A stretch of DNA of 64,000 bases, from NCBI GenBank assembly GCA_012934845.2, contig WNNJ02003776.1, positions 744,001-808,000 on the forward strand. The letters run 5' to 3'. Position numbers and translations under genes: made by a program. The notes under the pieces are model-generated. The model made no database searches. It worked only from the letters and a program-made list of their open reading frames with translations, and had not been told where the DNA came from. The stretch is from Pomphorhynchus laevis (Eukaryota > Acanthocephala > Palaeacanthocephala > Echinorhynchida > Pomphorhynchidae). This document shows, piece by piece, positions 39,400 through 51,365 of the stretch. The number at the start of each line of letters is the position of its first letter. Within the stretch, counting starts at the first letter, position 1.

Positions 39400-42235
39400 G
39401 TTATTGTAAATGTGTAAAACTTGTATAATACACTCAATAGTTCAAGGTCCAATACAGTAAACCTTGAACTATTCGGGGATTACCAACGGAAACCGACGAC
39501 AGGCGGGTGTAGGAATACTTACAAGTCCCAAGTTGTCGTTCGTGGTAGAAAGGATTACCCAGTGAACGAAAGGCTGGCGTCTCTGAGACTTTTAGTCAAT
39601 TAAAGAAGGGGATAAATGTTGTGTGTGCGTATGCTCCCAACATTATTTCGGAATACGCAGCCTTCGTGGAAGATCTTTAGGCTCTATTGATAGTACTACT
39701 GTTCGAGATTACCTCGTTGTATTGGTTAACTTCAATGCTCATGTTAGTAGCGACAGTAGCACTTGGAAGGGAGTGTTGGGGAGGAACGGACTCTCTGATC
39801 TGAATGCGAGTGATGTTGAATTATTGCACATTTGTTCTCTTAACAATTTGTGCATAACCAACACCATGTTTACACAAAAAGAAGATTCATAGATGCACAT
39901 GAAATCAGGATTCTCTCAGATGAAGATCAATGATCGATTTTGTAATCGTTTCATCTGATCTGCGACGTTATGTTCTGGACACGTGTGAAGAGTGATTTGT
40001 CAACCGATCACTACCCTGTAGTTACTAAACTTCGATGGCCGGATCGGATGCTAGACAAGCCTGGTAAATCCAAACCTTGTGTGAGGACGTGCTGGGAGCG
40101 TTTAGCAGATGTTTCTGTTAAAGAACGTTTTTCTGGCTACATCCGGGAGAACTTTTCTCGGTTACCAGACGAGGTGAAGAGCAATGATCAAGAATGGGAG
40201 ATGTTCAGATCCTCGCTTGCCAAAGCAACTGTTAAAAGCTGTGGCTCTAAGCCATTAGGTGCTTGTCGCGGAGGAAATACTCGAACTGCTTGGTGGACAC
40301 TAACAGTTAGAGATTTTGTCCAATAGAAGAAGCTGGCTTATAAGGCAACTTTGTCAGATAAATCAGTGGAAGCTGTAGACAAGTATCTAATGGCAAAGAG
40401 AGATACAGCTCGAGCAGTTACCGAAGCGAAGAAGGCGGCTTGGGAGAAGTTTGAAGAGCACTTAATACTTGATTATTGGTCAGCTTCGAAGATGTTCTGG
40501 AAGACGATCAGGAACCTTCGTGTTGGAAAGCAGAAAATTCCTCAAACTGTCTATGACAAGACAGGATCTATGCTGACTGACACTGAAGAAATTCTTGGTT
40601 GTTGGAAAGAGCATTTTAGGAGTCTCCTTAATCCGATCGATATGCCTTCTATTGTAGAAGTAAAGCCTTTAGAACCAACGGAAGAGCTCATCTCTTTGGA
40701 ATAGGTCATTACTGTTGTTAAACCACTCAGTAATGGCAAGTCTTCTGGAGTATTCGAGATTCGACCTGAAGCTTTAAAGGCTCTCGACGTTGTTGGCATG
40801 AAGTGGCTAACACGAATCTTGAATGTTGCATTGAAGTCGGGCAAGGTTCCTAGTGTATGCCGAATTTGGGTAGTAGTACCGATCTTTAAGAAAAATGACC
40901 GAAGAGTATGTCCTAATTATTGGCGCAATCTTCTTAGCCAAACTGGTTAGTTATTTCCTGGGATTCTTGAGTTAAGGATACGGCCTATAGTTGAGGTACA
41001 GTGGCAAGAGGGACAATGCGGCTTTCGTCTAGGTCGTGAAACTACGGATCAGCTCTTTACTCTCTTAACTATCCTTGAACGGTCTTAGGGGTTCGCTCAA
41101 CCGGTCTACATGTGCTTTATATATTTGAAGAATGTGTTCGACCGAGTTCCGCGAGAATGGTTGTGGGAGGTACTAAGGGAGTATGGAGTACCACACTATC
41201 TGCGGGTCGCTGTGGCTTCTCTGTATGAACAAAGTATGAGTTGTGTTCGTGTTCTAAGTAGGAAGTCTGAATCATTTCTAGTAGGCGTTGGACTTCGTCG
41301 GGGTTGTCCTTTGTTTCCACTTTTGTTCCTTGTTTACATGGACAAAATTTCGAGACGGGCTGCTCTGATGGATGTCGGTTTTCAGTTCGGTTCCATCAGA
41401 ATACCATCTCTGCCTTTTGCGGATGACGTTGTTTTGTTAGTTTCTTGTCTTGAGGACTTACAATATCTACTAGATCGATTCACGATGGAATACAAAGCGA
41501 CAGGAATGTTAGTTAGTACCTCCAAGACTGTCTCTATGTGCTCGTCTCGGATTCAGATGCCAATGTCAATCCGGATTGGGGAAAATGTTCTTTCTGATAT
41601 GGATGATTTCAGGTATCTCGGGGTATTGTTCTCGAGGAACGGCATGAACATTAAGGAGATTGAAAAGCGGATTTGTGCAGTTAACGCAGCAATGCGTTCT
41701 TTGTACAAATATGTCGTGGTTAATCGGGAGTTGAGTCTTCGGGCGAAGCTTTCGGTTTACTACGCAATATTCGTTTCTATCTTAACCTATGGTCATGAGC
41801 TTTGGGTTATGACCGAAAGAATAATATCTCGGATACAGGCGACCGAAATGAGATTCCTTCGCGGTATGGCCGGTCTTTGCCTTAGAGATAAGGTTAGGAA
41901 TTCGGTCATCCGGGATAGACTCGGAGTAAAGTCGCTGCTTCTCCACATAGAAGAAAGTCAGCTGAGATGGCTAGGACACGTCCTGAGGATGTCTATGGAT
42001 TGCTTTCCTTGGAGGGTTTTTCAGGCCGGACTCCCAGGAAAGAGACCTCGTGGTAGATCTCGATACCCGTTGTGAGATTAAATCTCGAAACTGGCCAAAG
42101 ACCGCCTTGAGGTAATTGAAAGAGAACTCTGGTCTGTCGATTAGGATCGCTACGTCTGGAATAGTTTGAATCGGGCACAGCCTCCAAGACCCGACACTCG
42201 GACCAGTGGTCTCGGTGTCGGGTGTGTTCATAATA
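39400..42235 (+). mobile_element. RTE-clade LINE, Rex3-like, nearly full-length
   Basis: Endonuclease fragments occur at 39540-39960 (NFNAHVSSDSSTWKGVLGRNG, then SDLNASDVELLHIC). A linker follows with WWTLTVRDFVQ and KFEEHL..DYWSASKMFWKTI (40260-40700), then fingers (GKSSGVFEIRPEALK, VVVPIFKKNDRR), then palm and tail to 42075. The 3' end lies near 42235 after a GTGTCGGGTGTGTTCAT stretch. About six stops or shifts interrupt the frame, so it is inactive. Confidence 0.82.
41110..42075 (+). pseudogene. Rex3-like RT palm and C-terminal domain
   Basis: This 321-residue frame carries YLKNVFDRVPREWLW (motif A region, with the usual D..KAFD changed to L.NVFD), a GVGLRRGCPLFPLLF block and the catalytic LPFADDVVLL near 101. 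Then come FRYLGVLFSRNG, ILTYGHELWVM, TEMRFLRGMAGL and QLRWLGHVLRM. The FADD box is intact, but motif A has lost its first Asp (YLKN instead of FLDF). It is the most complete RTE RT in the window. Confidence 0.85.
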
Positions 42236-42834
42236 ATATAAAAATTTTTATATTATTTGTTTTTCTTGTCAAGAAATTGTTGTATAATACACTATGGCAA
42301 AACGATAGATTTGAATTAAGTCAACAAACTTTTTAATTGTATTTCTACGATAAATCATAAGGTCATTTCTCAGTAAAGGCTTTCTTACTAAGTTAAATCA
42401 TAAGGTCATTTCTCAGTAAAGGCTTTCTTACTAAGTTATGCTTGCAGTTCGAAGTTAATTTTTACATGACATATTTACTTGAATTTATCCAAGAAAATAA
42501 CATATGTCGGTCTACTGCCTTTGGAGGTGCATATAAATTAAGGTTTGTATGCTACTTGCAAAAAACGCATGTCAGTATATATGAATAAGGCTTAAACAAT
42601 TACAATATTATAATCTCAATATTTCTTTGTATTACTTTCGATTGTCCATGAATTATATGCTGGGTGTGTTATCTATCCACGTGAAATAAAACATTCTTTA
42701 AATGTTTTCAAACAAACATTGCGATCCTTATCAATTTAGTTTTGAATTAACTGGTACATATTGCTTAAAAATGTAGCATCACAAATATGCAGGCCTTTAC
42801 ACCGTATATTTATGTACTCATTACTCAATTCGAT
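42236..42834. repeat. AT-rich spacer with a 43-bp tandem duplication
   Basis: The unit containing CATAAGGTCATTTCTCAGTA occurs twice back to back (about 42350-42392 and 42393-42436) without mismatches in the repeat. The rest of the spacer is unrecognised. Confidence 0.75.
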
Positions 42835-43420
42835 CATCCAAGTCGTATGGTTAAAATCTATTGTTTGTTCAGTGTTTAAAAAAGGCGACAGGTATTGTGC
42901 AGATAACTATACAAACCAATAAGCTTGACTTGCATTTGTTGTAAAGTTTTGGAACGATTAATACTTATCCATATGAATCGTCATATTTCAAATAATCATA
43001 TATTACATCCGGCCCAGCATGGATTTCGCGCACGTCGATCAACATGCTTTAATATATATCACTGAGTGAACGAATTGCCCTCCAGATTTTCAAAACGTCT
43101 GCATATAAAAGAATCAGAGAATCAATAAATCCCGGGAGATCGTTGATGTAGACACTAAATAACAATGGACCCAATACTAAACCTTGTGGCACCCCTATAT
43201 TACATGGGAGCGAAGAAGACTCAAAATTATCTACATTCACACAATAACTACGATTGCTTAAAAACGAATCAATCCATCTAACAAGCAAAAATGGAGTGCA
43301 ACTTTTCTCTTGTTTATTTAGGAGGAATCTATGGTCTACTCTGTCAAATGCCTTAGAGAAATCGAAGAATATGATGTCAGTAGCAATAGATACGGCTTTA
43401 TTATTAGTATACAGCATGTA
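42835..43420. mobile_element. LINE RT in two opposed halves (inversion)
   Basis: Plus-strand 42840-43060 encodes FKKGDRYCADNY, then CICCKVLERL-like and PAQHGFRARRSTCFN: the first half of a family E-like RT. Minus-strand 43417-43049 encodes the next part of the same protein: ATDIIFFDFSKAFDRVDH, GVPQGLVLGPLLF, then a degraded LYADVLKIWR box. The halves meet at about 43060. One insertion with an internal inversion explains it. It ends against an RLE element at about 43440. Confidence 0.75.
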
Positions 43421-43480
43421 TCGTTCAATTGTGTGTTTCGCAACGATGTGGTTTGGAATTTGCTGTTCATTCTCTTCGAA

Positions 43481-44491
43481 AATCTTTCAGCGCTAGTTCC
43501 TGGAAATGGATTGCTAGCAGTAGATGCGGCGAATGCTTTCAATTCTGTTAATCGCGCCGTAATGATCAAAAACATTCAATTCATGTATCCTGCTCTCTCA
43601 CAGATAATTGAAAACATGTATTTTGCGAAAACTGAACTTGTCTTAGGTGGAGAATCCATTTATTCATCCAAAGGTGTGACACAATGCGATCCATTATCGA
43701 TGGTCGCATTTAATATGGCAACTATCCCTTTAATAAATATAATTGGTCATCGTTTCCCAGACATCGTTCAACGTTGGTATGCAGATAACGCTAATTTTGT
43801 TGGTAGTCCAAATGATCTAGAGCAAATTTGGAAGTTGCTGATGGAAATGGGTCCGTTATATGGATATTATGTAAATCCCAGCAAGACAAAGTTATTATTG
43901 CACAATTTTTTAGACATTGAAAATCTCGATTTTAATGGAATAAAATGCACTACCGATGGCATAGAGGTCTTGGGGTCTCCTATTGGCTCTCAGTCTTTTT
44001 TGAATGAGCATATGGATCAAAAATTATGTGCTTAGACAACACTTGTGGATCACCTTCAAACGGTTGCGAATATCGATCCTCATACAGCGTATGCCGGCCT
44101 AACACATTCCTTACAATGGAAATGGACTCATTACTTTAGGACTACTCCCTGTCGTCTTCATTCGCTCATCCCCTTAACGCATGCAATACGTAATAGTCTG
44201 CTTGTTAAAATGTTGGGGCAAGATATAGGGGACGATATGTTTACTGCAGTGTCTTCACCGATCGAGTTAGGAGGTCTTGGAATATCGGATCCTGGACATG
44301 TTGTCCTTATCGAGTTTGAAAACTCAAGCAAAGTATGCGACACATATCTATCAAGATTGGTGTGTCAAGACCTAAGGCATGCTCAACAAAATGTCGCTGC
44401 CGAACTTTCCAAAAATCGAATCAAATTATTTGCTTCACGTTTAGAAGCTGTTTCAAATGCACTTCCTACACACATACTCGTCAATCCCTAA
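43481..44491 (+). pseudogene. RLE copy 3: RT and thumb
   Basis: The RT carries DAANAFNSVNRAVMI, VTQCDPLSMVAFNMATIP and the catalytic box RWYADNANFVG, in which the second Asp of YADD is Asn. The pocket also has TQCDP where other copies have TQGDP. A TAG at 44033-44035 interrupts the frame just before the LQTVANIDPHTAYAGL thumb block, and a TAA follows at 44489. Either catalytic change alone would be expected to kill RT activity. Confidence 0.82.
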
Positions 44492-45258
44492 AATTTTCCA
44501 AAATAGGCGGATCATCAACATGGCTTAGTGCTTTACCTATTGTTTCAGAATGTAAACTTCTTACTTCACATGAATTTAGAGATTCCATAGCGGTTCGTTA
44601 CGGTGTTGATCCGCTAAATGTCCCACAATGTTCTTGTGTTTGCTGTGGATCGAATAAGCTGTCTCACCTGCTATCATGCAAGCGTGGTGGACTTCCAATA
44701 TTAAGACATAATGCAGTGAGAGATCTTCTTGGACATGAGCTATCAACCGTGTGCTCTAGTGTTGAAATCGAACCCAAATTACAGCCAATAGATTCCTCTA
44801 TATTGTTTCAAAGAGCCACTACATGCAAAGAGAATGAAGCTCGATTAGATGTCAGCTGCTGCGGTCTCGCTGGGTCACGATATGAGCGAACGTTTATTGA
44901 CGTTTGTATTTTCAATCAGCATGTCATATCGTGTCAGAGTGAACCTTCAAGTGCTTTCGATTACCACGAGCAACGCAAACGTTCAAAATACGAGGAGCGG
45001 ATAATGGACGTAGAGCGTGCCGTTTTCATTCCAGTCATTTTCACGTCATCTGGTGGTATAGGTCCCGCTGCGAAGCCTTTCTTACGCACACTGGCCAAGT
45101 TTAAATCCGTGAAGACGCAAACTCCTTATGCTGATTGCATATGTAAGCTAAAAAGAAAAATTGGTTTTGTTTTATGCAAAGCTGCCTCGAATTGTATAAG
45201 AGGCGCTCGATCGACAAGCCGGGCTGCTGTTAAGAAAGTCACATTCGTTGACTGTTGA
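44335..45258 (+). CDS. RLE copy 3: CCHC finger and restriction-like nuclease
   Basis: From about residue 60 the frame reads STWLSALPIVSECKLLTSHE, CSCVCCGSNKLSHLLSCKRGG, LRHNAVRD, VEIEPKLQP, NEARLDVSCCGLAG, SRYERTFIDVCIFN, EQRKRSKYEERIMDVERAVF and PVIFTSSGGIG. The zinc knuckle, Arg-Leu-Asp, Phe-Ile-Asp and Lys-Tyr residues expected for the PD-(D/E)XK fold are all present. The first ~55 residues are an out-of-frame run-in from the thumb and should be ignored. This is the best preserved nuclease domain of the family. Confidence 0.85.
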   Translation: MRHISIKIGVSRPKACSTKCRCRTFQKSNQIICFTFRSCFKCTSYTHTRQSLKFSKIGGSSTWLSALPIVSECKLLTSHEFRDSIAVRYGVDPLNVPQCSCVCCGSNKLSHLLSCKRGGLPILRHNAVRDLLGHELSTVCSSVEIEPKLQPIDSSILFQRATTCKENEARLDVSCCGLAGSRYERTFIDVCIFNQHVISCQSEPSSAFDYHEQRKRSKYEERIMDVERAVFIPVIFTSSGGIGPAAKPFLRTLAKFKSVKTQTPYADCICKLKRKIGFVLCKAASNCIRGARSTSRAAVKKVTFVDC

Positions 45259-45433
45259 AATCATGAATCGCTTATATGTTTGAACAATTTTTTTCTTATT
45301 CTTTTTCAAAACAATACATAAAAAAATTATTAGTATAGAACAGCCGATGAGCGGTGGATCGTTTGGCTGGATCTCAATTTAAAAAAAAGTACAATGTCAG
45401 TAAAACAAAAAAATCCAAATCAGGTTCGACTTC

Positions 45434-47233
45434 CTATGAGAGTGATACACTGTTCAGCGCACGCCGAAATTCTCGGACGTTCCGGCATTCAATTGCAGAT
45501 GACGGGAGTCTGTTCCAACTGTTTATTACTCGATCTCTGATATCCTGATAGTGTCGATGGACTTTTCTACGATGTTTGAGCGTTAGTCGATGTCCACGTA
45601 ATTTCTCGGAGTTGCGTAGGCAAAAGATGAAGTTGAGGGGATGAGTGGGCGATAAAATTGCCCTCCGTACCAGCATAAGATCAGCTTTTACCAAACTTTC
45701 ACAAACCGTTGAAACACCTATGATTTCTAACTTCTGGTCAAACAGCAGGTCTTTGACAGTGGGAACAAGACGAGTAGCCGACCGGAGAATTGATTCGTAA
45801 GCCACAATGTTCTTGCACAGATGTGGATACGCTGCGGGAGATGCGTATAGCATTCGAGATTCGATGAGGGCCTTGTATATTATTCTGAAGCTACATGCCT
45901 CTAGTGATCCAAAAGATCGTTTAATGATGCCAATAGTACGACGGCAATTGGTTGAAACTTTATTTACGTGAGTGCTCATATCGAGTGTATTAAGCGTAGA
46001 TACCCCTAAATCATCGATTTTATCTGTAGAATCAATCGACATGTTTCCAATTTTATAAGAGCAACGAATGTCTGGGGAGCCGATCCGCATATGTCTACAT
46101 TTAGTCGCATTTATCATCAGCCCAATAGATATACACCATTTATTTATGGAATCCAGGTCTTTTTGAAGAGCGCTAACATCGGAATCATCAATGATTCGCC
46201 TCCAAACCTTAATATCATATGCGTAGGTAACACATTCCGACGTTAAGTTGTTTGTAATATCATTTACATAGATATTAAAGAGAGTCGGAATAATGGCCGA
46301 TCGCTGCGAGACGCCTGTCGTTATCATTGAGTAACCAGAAAGATAATGGCTTATGCGTACTGCAAACGAGCGGTTGCTTACGAATGATTGAATCCAGCGT
46401 AACAAAGAGCCCTGTACACCAATGTTAGATAATTTGTTTACTAGCAAATTGGGAATAACTCTATCGAATGCTTTCGATAAGTCTATAAATATCACATCTA
46501 CTTTGGAACCACTCCTCATTGAATCCACCCAGCTTGCTCTCGCTTTTACAAGGTTCGTTACCGTTGAGCGATTTGGCCTAAATCCATGCTGACTGGGGCT
46601 GAGGCGATTGTTAGCTTCAACGAAAGCGCTAAGGTGACGAAGAATCAATTTTTCTAATACCTTACAAGCTACAGATGTGAGACTGATGGGACGGTAGTTG
46701 GAAACTTGGGATTTATCCCCTTTCTTGAAAATTGGACGTACAATACCCTTAGTCCAATCAGATGGTAGATAACATGTGTTTAGTGAACTTCTAAAAATAG
46801 AAGCTAAGGGAACGTATATTGCATGGGCCAATTCCTTTAAGAGTATTGGAGGTATATGGTCAGGACCTGACGCGGCGTTGCGGGGTAATTTAAGTAGCTC
46901 GTGCAGTAGTACCTCTTCTTCGCTAAATTCAATGTTAGATATGACTACTCTAGGTAGAAGTACATTGTGTTTAGTTTGGATTATACCATCGGGGATCGAC
47001 ACTCTATCTTCTTTAATAGCGAAATAGTCCATAAAATGGGCAGCTACATCAGTTGGGGAGGGCAAGATTGACCCATTGTCGGCCACTAGGTATGAACAAT
47101 CTGTCGAGTGTATAGGACGTGGAAGTATGCTTTTGAAAGCCACCCAAGGATTGTTATGAGTGGAGCGGCATATATTTGAGATGAAACTGCGTTTTTTCTG
47201 TTTTTTTTTAGAATAGAAACCGTATTCCTGCAA
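45434..47233 (-). pseudogene. Family C LINE reverse transcriptase
   Basis: This 599-residue frame carries AASGPDHIPPILLKEL, GIVRPIFKKGDKSQVSNYRP, SQHGFRPNRSTVTNLV, DVIFIDLSKAFDRV, then GVSQRSAIIPTLFNIYVNDI where the family norm is GVPQGSVLGPLLF. The catalytic box reads VTYAYDIKVWR, so YADD has become YAYD, losing the first Asp. The tail has SRMLYASPAAYPH and SWNRLPSS. The sister copy at 54485 carries the same YAYD. An RT lacking this residue should be dead. Confidence 0.88.
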
Positions 47234-47782
47234 TGACTGTAGTGTTTAAAAGAAAGTTCCTTTTTTTGTACGCATGGAAACATCAATCACGGTGTTTGAT
47301 TAGAGCAAGCAATTCCGCATCTAACCATTTCGGATGTAGTTTTCGTGTACGATTCTGACGTATCGGAGCAAAATAGTCGAGAACAAAATGTAATGTGGTC
47401 TTGAAGTGGTCCCAAGCTTCTTGAATGCCTGCTTTCGATGGGTCGGGCCAATACATACAGGAAATTATACTGCGCACGACATCATAGTTGATCTTAAAAG
47501 GATTCGACGTTTTATCTGTTTCTTGATCCTAGCGGAGGTCCGTATTTGACGTTTTTTATCAGATACGTTTCACTCGAAAATCAGAGGTCAAGAATTGAGG
47601 AGTTAGTACCCCTGTGACGAGTATCCCTGTGAACATGTTGGACTAAATGTAGATTATTTATCGTGTTTAAAAGCAGTAATGATTCGGGATCACATCCAGG
47701 AAGAGGAACGTTATCTATCCAATCAATTCGCGGTATGTTAAAGTCTCATAATAAAATAACTTTTTGACCCTTGAATGCATTT

Positions 47783-48220
47783 TCAGTTATTGAGGATATA
47801 ATCGACCCGGTTGGAGCGAATGGGGGGGCGATAGAAGACACCTAGAGAGAAAAATATGTTTTTATGGTCTGTTACAGAAACCCAAGCGTACTCACAAAGA
47901 CTTGATTCATCGCACTCAATTGACATAACACGAGTTGTTAGAACTTCTCTAGCATATATGATCACTCCGCCACCACGGCAAATTTGCCGATCTGCTCGTA
48001 TTATGGCGTACCCATTGATGGAAATTTCTGAATCTATGATGTGAGGTTTTAACCACGACTCTGTAAAAACAAGAATTTCAAATGAGGTGCTGTTAACCAG
48101 AGTGAGAACTGCGTCCATTTTATTAATGAGACTTAAGACATTCGAATATAAGACCCGGAAGGCATGTGTGGAGTGTACTGGGTCGGAATACTCGTATCTC
48201 TTATCGACATTTACTGTCAC
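47783..48220 (-). pseudogene. Family C LINE AP endonuclease, N-terminal part
   Basis: This 145-residue frame carries FRVLYSNVLSLINKMDAVL, LVFTESWLKPHIIDSEI, RADRQICRGGGVIIYA and FSLGVFYRPP. The catalytic Glu (TESW) and the GGG turn are intact. The distal motifs (GDFN, SDH) are in another frame between 47480 and 47783. The frame overlaps the end of ORF1 by 4 bases. Confidence 0.85.
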
Positions 48221-48489
48221 TTCTTGGGTAGTTTCGTTGCGACATAAAGAATTCGCAGCTCCCCGATGTTTCCACCGTTGCCAATGGAACGAATCCAGAA
48301 ACGAGTTGAAGTCCTGCGTCGCACTACACGAAAATTTATGACGGTGAGGTTACTTTCACCGTTAGCTACTCTGTTACTAAGTTCGCTCTTTGCTTGTTTC
48401 AGTCGAGTTCTGTCCTCGATCGAAAGATCTCTGCGAAGGATCAATCCAGTACCTGCAAGATAATAACCGTTTTTTAAGCTAATGTACAC
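48217..48489 (-). pseudogene. Family C LINE ORF1, C-terminal domain
   Basis: This 90-residue frame carries YLAGTGLILRRDLSIEDRTRL, KQAKSELSNRVANGESNLTV and INFRVVRRR. The pattern is that of the nucleic-acid-binding domain of CR1-group ORF1, as at 21629 and 63143. It lies 4 bases from the endonuclease frame and is out of frame with the N-terminal ORF1 part. Confidence 0.75.
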
Positions 48490-48749
48490 ATATCGGGCGT
48501 TGCTAATATGACCTTAAGAAGGCGTGGACTGTTATTTGATATTATTTTCCCCAGTCTATAAAGGTGGAGAACTCTGAATTGCTGCAGCTCAGTAGGGGAA
48601 CAGGTGTGTAATAGCTCAGAGAAGAAGGATTGTACAGCTTTGACGTCATGCTGTACACGTAAATGGTTGTTAGTAGCAGATGATTCCCTTATATTAGCTA
48701 TGATTAGATACTGTGATCTATCATAAGTCCGGCGAATAGGGGCAGTTAA

Positions 48750-49289
48750 TCAGTTATTTAGGGAGACTGAATAGGAGTAAGAATTTGTAGATTTAAGTCG
48801 CAAGTCAGTTGATTGTAAAGAACTCGGAGGTCCGCTACATGATGTTTCAGAGACAAACGAATCTGTGAAATCAGGTGTTTTCTCTTCGTAGCTCAGAGTG
48901 TTCTTGTCTAGATCTACACATTTTTCAGGTGAAGTTTGAAAAGTCTGATCAAATGCTGGTGGAGGCTGTTGTGAATTGCAGTGGGAGATCCTTTCTTGAC
49001 GCTGTGCAATAACATGAAGAGCTGGCGCCGACTCATCGCATTTCTCCTCGACAGGTTCAGTTTTATCCAATCGTGCGTCGTTACACACGCAATAACCACA
49101 AATGAAATGTTTACTTTCGTATCTCGCAACGTCAATTTTTTTCACCTTTAAGAGTGTCCAAACATCGCATCCCTGCTTGTCACATCCAACTTCCAACCGA
49201 ACGTAGCCATCGTCTGTCTGTTTGTTGCGAGTTTTCACCGATTTCATTGTTTGTTCACAAAAATGTCGTTGATTCGATTGAAAATTCAC
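48750..49289 (-). CDS. Family C LINE ORF1, N-terminal zinc-finger part
   Basis: The frame is open from a GTG at 49289; the first ATG is about 15 codons in (MKSVKTRNK). It carries VRLEVGCDKQGCDVWTLLKV and KHFICGYCVCN: a Cys4-type finger resembling PHD or treble-clef folds, as at 62805 and near 22720. A Ser/Gln/Pro-rich low-complexity stretch follows to the stop. In CR1-group elements ORF1 coats the RNA and helps insertion. It is separated from the C-terminal domain by about 260 bp in other frames. Confidence 0.7.
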   Translation of the reverse strand: MNFQSNQRHFCEQTMKSVKTRNKQTDDGYVRLEVGCDKQGCDVWTLLKVKKIDVARYESKHFICGYCVCNDARLDKTEPVEEKCDESAPALHVIAQRQERISHCNSQQPPPAFDQTFQTSPEKCVDLDKNTLSYEEKTPDFTDSFVSETSCSGPPSSLQSTDLRLKSTNSYSYSVSLNN

Positions 49290-49290
49290 C

Positions 49291-49342
49291 GTATTTGTAT
49301 TTACTTTAGATTGTTGTAATTTGCTAGAACACTTGTAAATTT
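49291..49342 (-). promoter_or_regulatory. Shared 5' leader, family C LINE
   Basis: On the minus strand it holds GTGTTCTAGCAAATTACAA followed by ATCTAAAGTAAATACAAATAC, the fullest version of the leader. It begins where the truncated family E LINE ends, so it marks the 5' terminus of this insertion. Confidence 0.65.
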
Positions 49343-51365
49343 TCTTTTGGACAATTTTTGCAAGAAAAACCTTTCTTTTTTCTTGTAAACTTTCTTATCT
49401 TGATTAGCTGACCAATTAAGATAAGCTGCGAGTAGATTGGTAACTGTCGAATAACCCTTACGGAAATCATTATGCTCAGAAGCTATTACATTATTCTTAC
49501 TATAAAACTTGACCATATAACCATGTATAATTCGCTCTAACATACTACAACATAAGCAAGTAATACTTACTGATCTGTAATTGTCTACTGAAGATATATC
49601 ACCCTTTTTGAAGATGGGGTGAATGATCGATTGTTTCCACACTTTTGGAAAAGTCGTATCAATAATAGATTGTCGAAATATGGTACAAAGTGGTGTATAT
49701 ATTGAGCCTGCTATTCGACGAAGATATATTGAAGGTAATAAATCCTTTGGAGTTTGTCTCTTTCAGACGATGTAGTTCAGCTAAAACTTTCTCAGGAGTT
49801 ATCAAATTAGCTAAGTCTAAACTAGGATATGAAACACTAGTACATCTTATCGTCTCACTGTTCTGGATAGGTTCAGAATACTCGTTTGTAGTCTCTCCGT
49901 CCAAGTAAAAATGCCTTGAGAACATCTCAGCAAGGTCGTCTTCAATAACGCTATCAAAATATTGGCCGATTGTTATATTAGCTTTCCTACTACTATTTAC
50001 ATATAGAAAGAGAGCTTTGGGATCATGTATACAACAATGAGCTAGACCATTTTCAAATAAATAGCGCTTATGTCGTTTTAAAGAATTGAAGAAATTTCTC
50101 GCCTGCTTATAAACACCATATTCACAAAACCCACCCTTAAAGCATTTGAAACCGGAATCACGAGCCTTCATCGCAATAGCCAGCTCAGTATCAAACCAAC
50201 GAGCGCTTTTCCGACTAGTCTTAGACTTCAAAGGTGAGGATTTTACCATTAGAGAGTAAAGTGTCACGCGAAAATGATCCCAGGCCTCGTCAACTCCGAC
50301 AACAGCCGGATCAGGCCAACTTACTCTCTGCAGCTTTGATGTAATAACATCATAGTTCGCCCGAAAGACATAAATATGACGTTTGTACCGAGCATGGTGA
50401 AACACCCTCATTTGTATATTTAGCAAAACTTTAACTACACAGTGATCATACAAACCAACAGGAGAATCATATTGGATACTACTGATTAATTGACTGTTTG
50501 TCGATATGCAAAGATTAAGAAGGGAAGAACTACAAATCGAAAAGCGAGTATGTACATCAACAAATTGTGCAAGATCACAATAAGTAAAACACTCCATAAG
50601 GTCACAAGATTTGCTATAACAAGTAGGAAGAACCGTATTCGAAGTCCATTCAACATCTGGCATATTCAGATCTCTAATTATCACGGTATCACAATCTCCT
50701 CGCGTATACAACTATATCTCTTCAATGAGTGTCTTAGATATTGCCTTAGGAGCACGATACACAAGACCCAGTATGATGGGTAAGCTGTTATCGAACTTCA
50801 CCTGACACCACAAACTCCCAACTCTATAAATAGACGACTTACTAAAACACACACCTTAACTTCGTCTCTCATAAAGAGAGCTACACCACCCCTACCCCCT
50901 ATCCGATCACTACGGAACAAAGAATAGCATGGGATGGATACCTCAGCATCGGATACATCACAATTAAGCCAAGATTCTGTAATACCAACTATAATTGGAT
51001 TCACAGACTCGATCCTAAACTTTAGCTCATCGACTTTCTATAACAAGCTCCGAACATTAAAATAAAATATACTATGACTTTTATTCACACCAGTGCGAGT
51101 AGTAATATCATCTCTAGCAATCTGACACACTTCAGATTGCAAATCAGCTAGGCCCTTATATGCTATAAGACCTTGCCCAAACCCTCCACATTCACGAGAG
51201 GCGATACATCTATTGGGGACTAACTGATTCGAATGCGTCGCCTCACTACTTGAAAATTTTGCACACATAGATTGCTCTGACCAAGCGCAACACGAGATGC
51301 GAGTTCTTTCTTAGCTTGATACAGTTTCTCCCTTTGGAGAGCGTCAAGACCTTTCAAGAGACTAA
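49343..51365 (-). mobile_element. Family E LINE, 5' and middle part
   Basis: Minus strand: end of ORF1 (QAKKELASRVALGQSNL near 51290), endonuclease (50711-51060), linker (about 50300-49950) and RT fingers (49642-49400). The RT ends at the family C leader. It is an old insertion with many frame breaks, cut by the younger family C element. Confidence 0.8.
49659..50711 (-). pseudogene. Family E LINE endonuclease end and linker
   Basis: This 350-residue frame carries VIIRDLNMPDVEW (GDLNMP with Gly changed to Arg), LLNLCISTNSQLISSI, SPVGLYDHCVV (the SDH motif altered to YDH), SARWFDTELAIAMKARDSG and ALFLYVNSSRK. Catalytic endonuclease residues have diverged, in agreement with a dead element. It is linked through a further frame to the EN start at 50798-51060 (VGITESWLNCD). 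Confidence 0.8.

Larger units (their letters stand above)
43440..45258 (+). mobile_element. RLE-type retroelement copy 3, 5' truncated
   Basis: Starts inside RT (LLAVDAANAFNSVNR near 43500) and runs to the nuclease end. The Cys-rich N-terminus is absent. The 3' UTR lacks the conserved terminal motif of the other copies, so it may belong to a different subfamily. Confidence 0.85.
45330..49342 (-). mobile_element. Family C LINE, near full-length (about 4 kb)
   Basis: Reads from the shared leader (49291-49342) through ORF1 (49289-48217) and ORF2 (48220-45434) to the 3' UTR, ending at TACTAATA near 45330. Compared with the sister copy at 54361, about 50 bp are deleted near 47513 and ORF2 is split by shifts near 47233 and 47480. 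This is the only copy in the window that keeps leader, both ORFs and 3' end. Confidence 0.88.
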
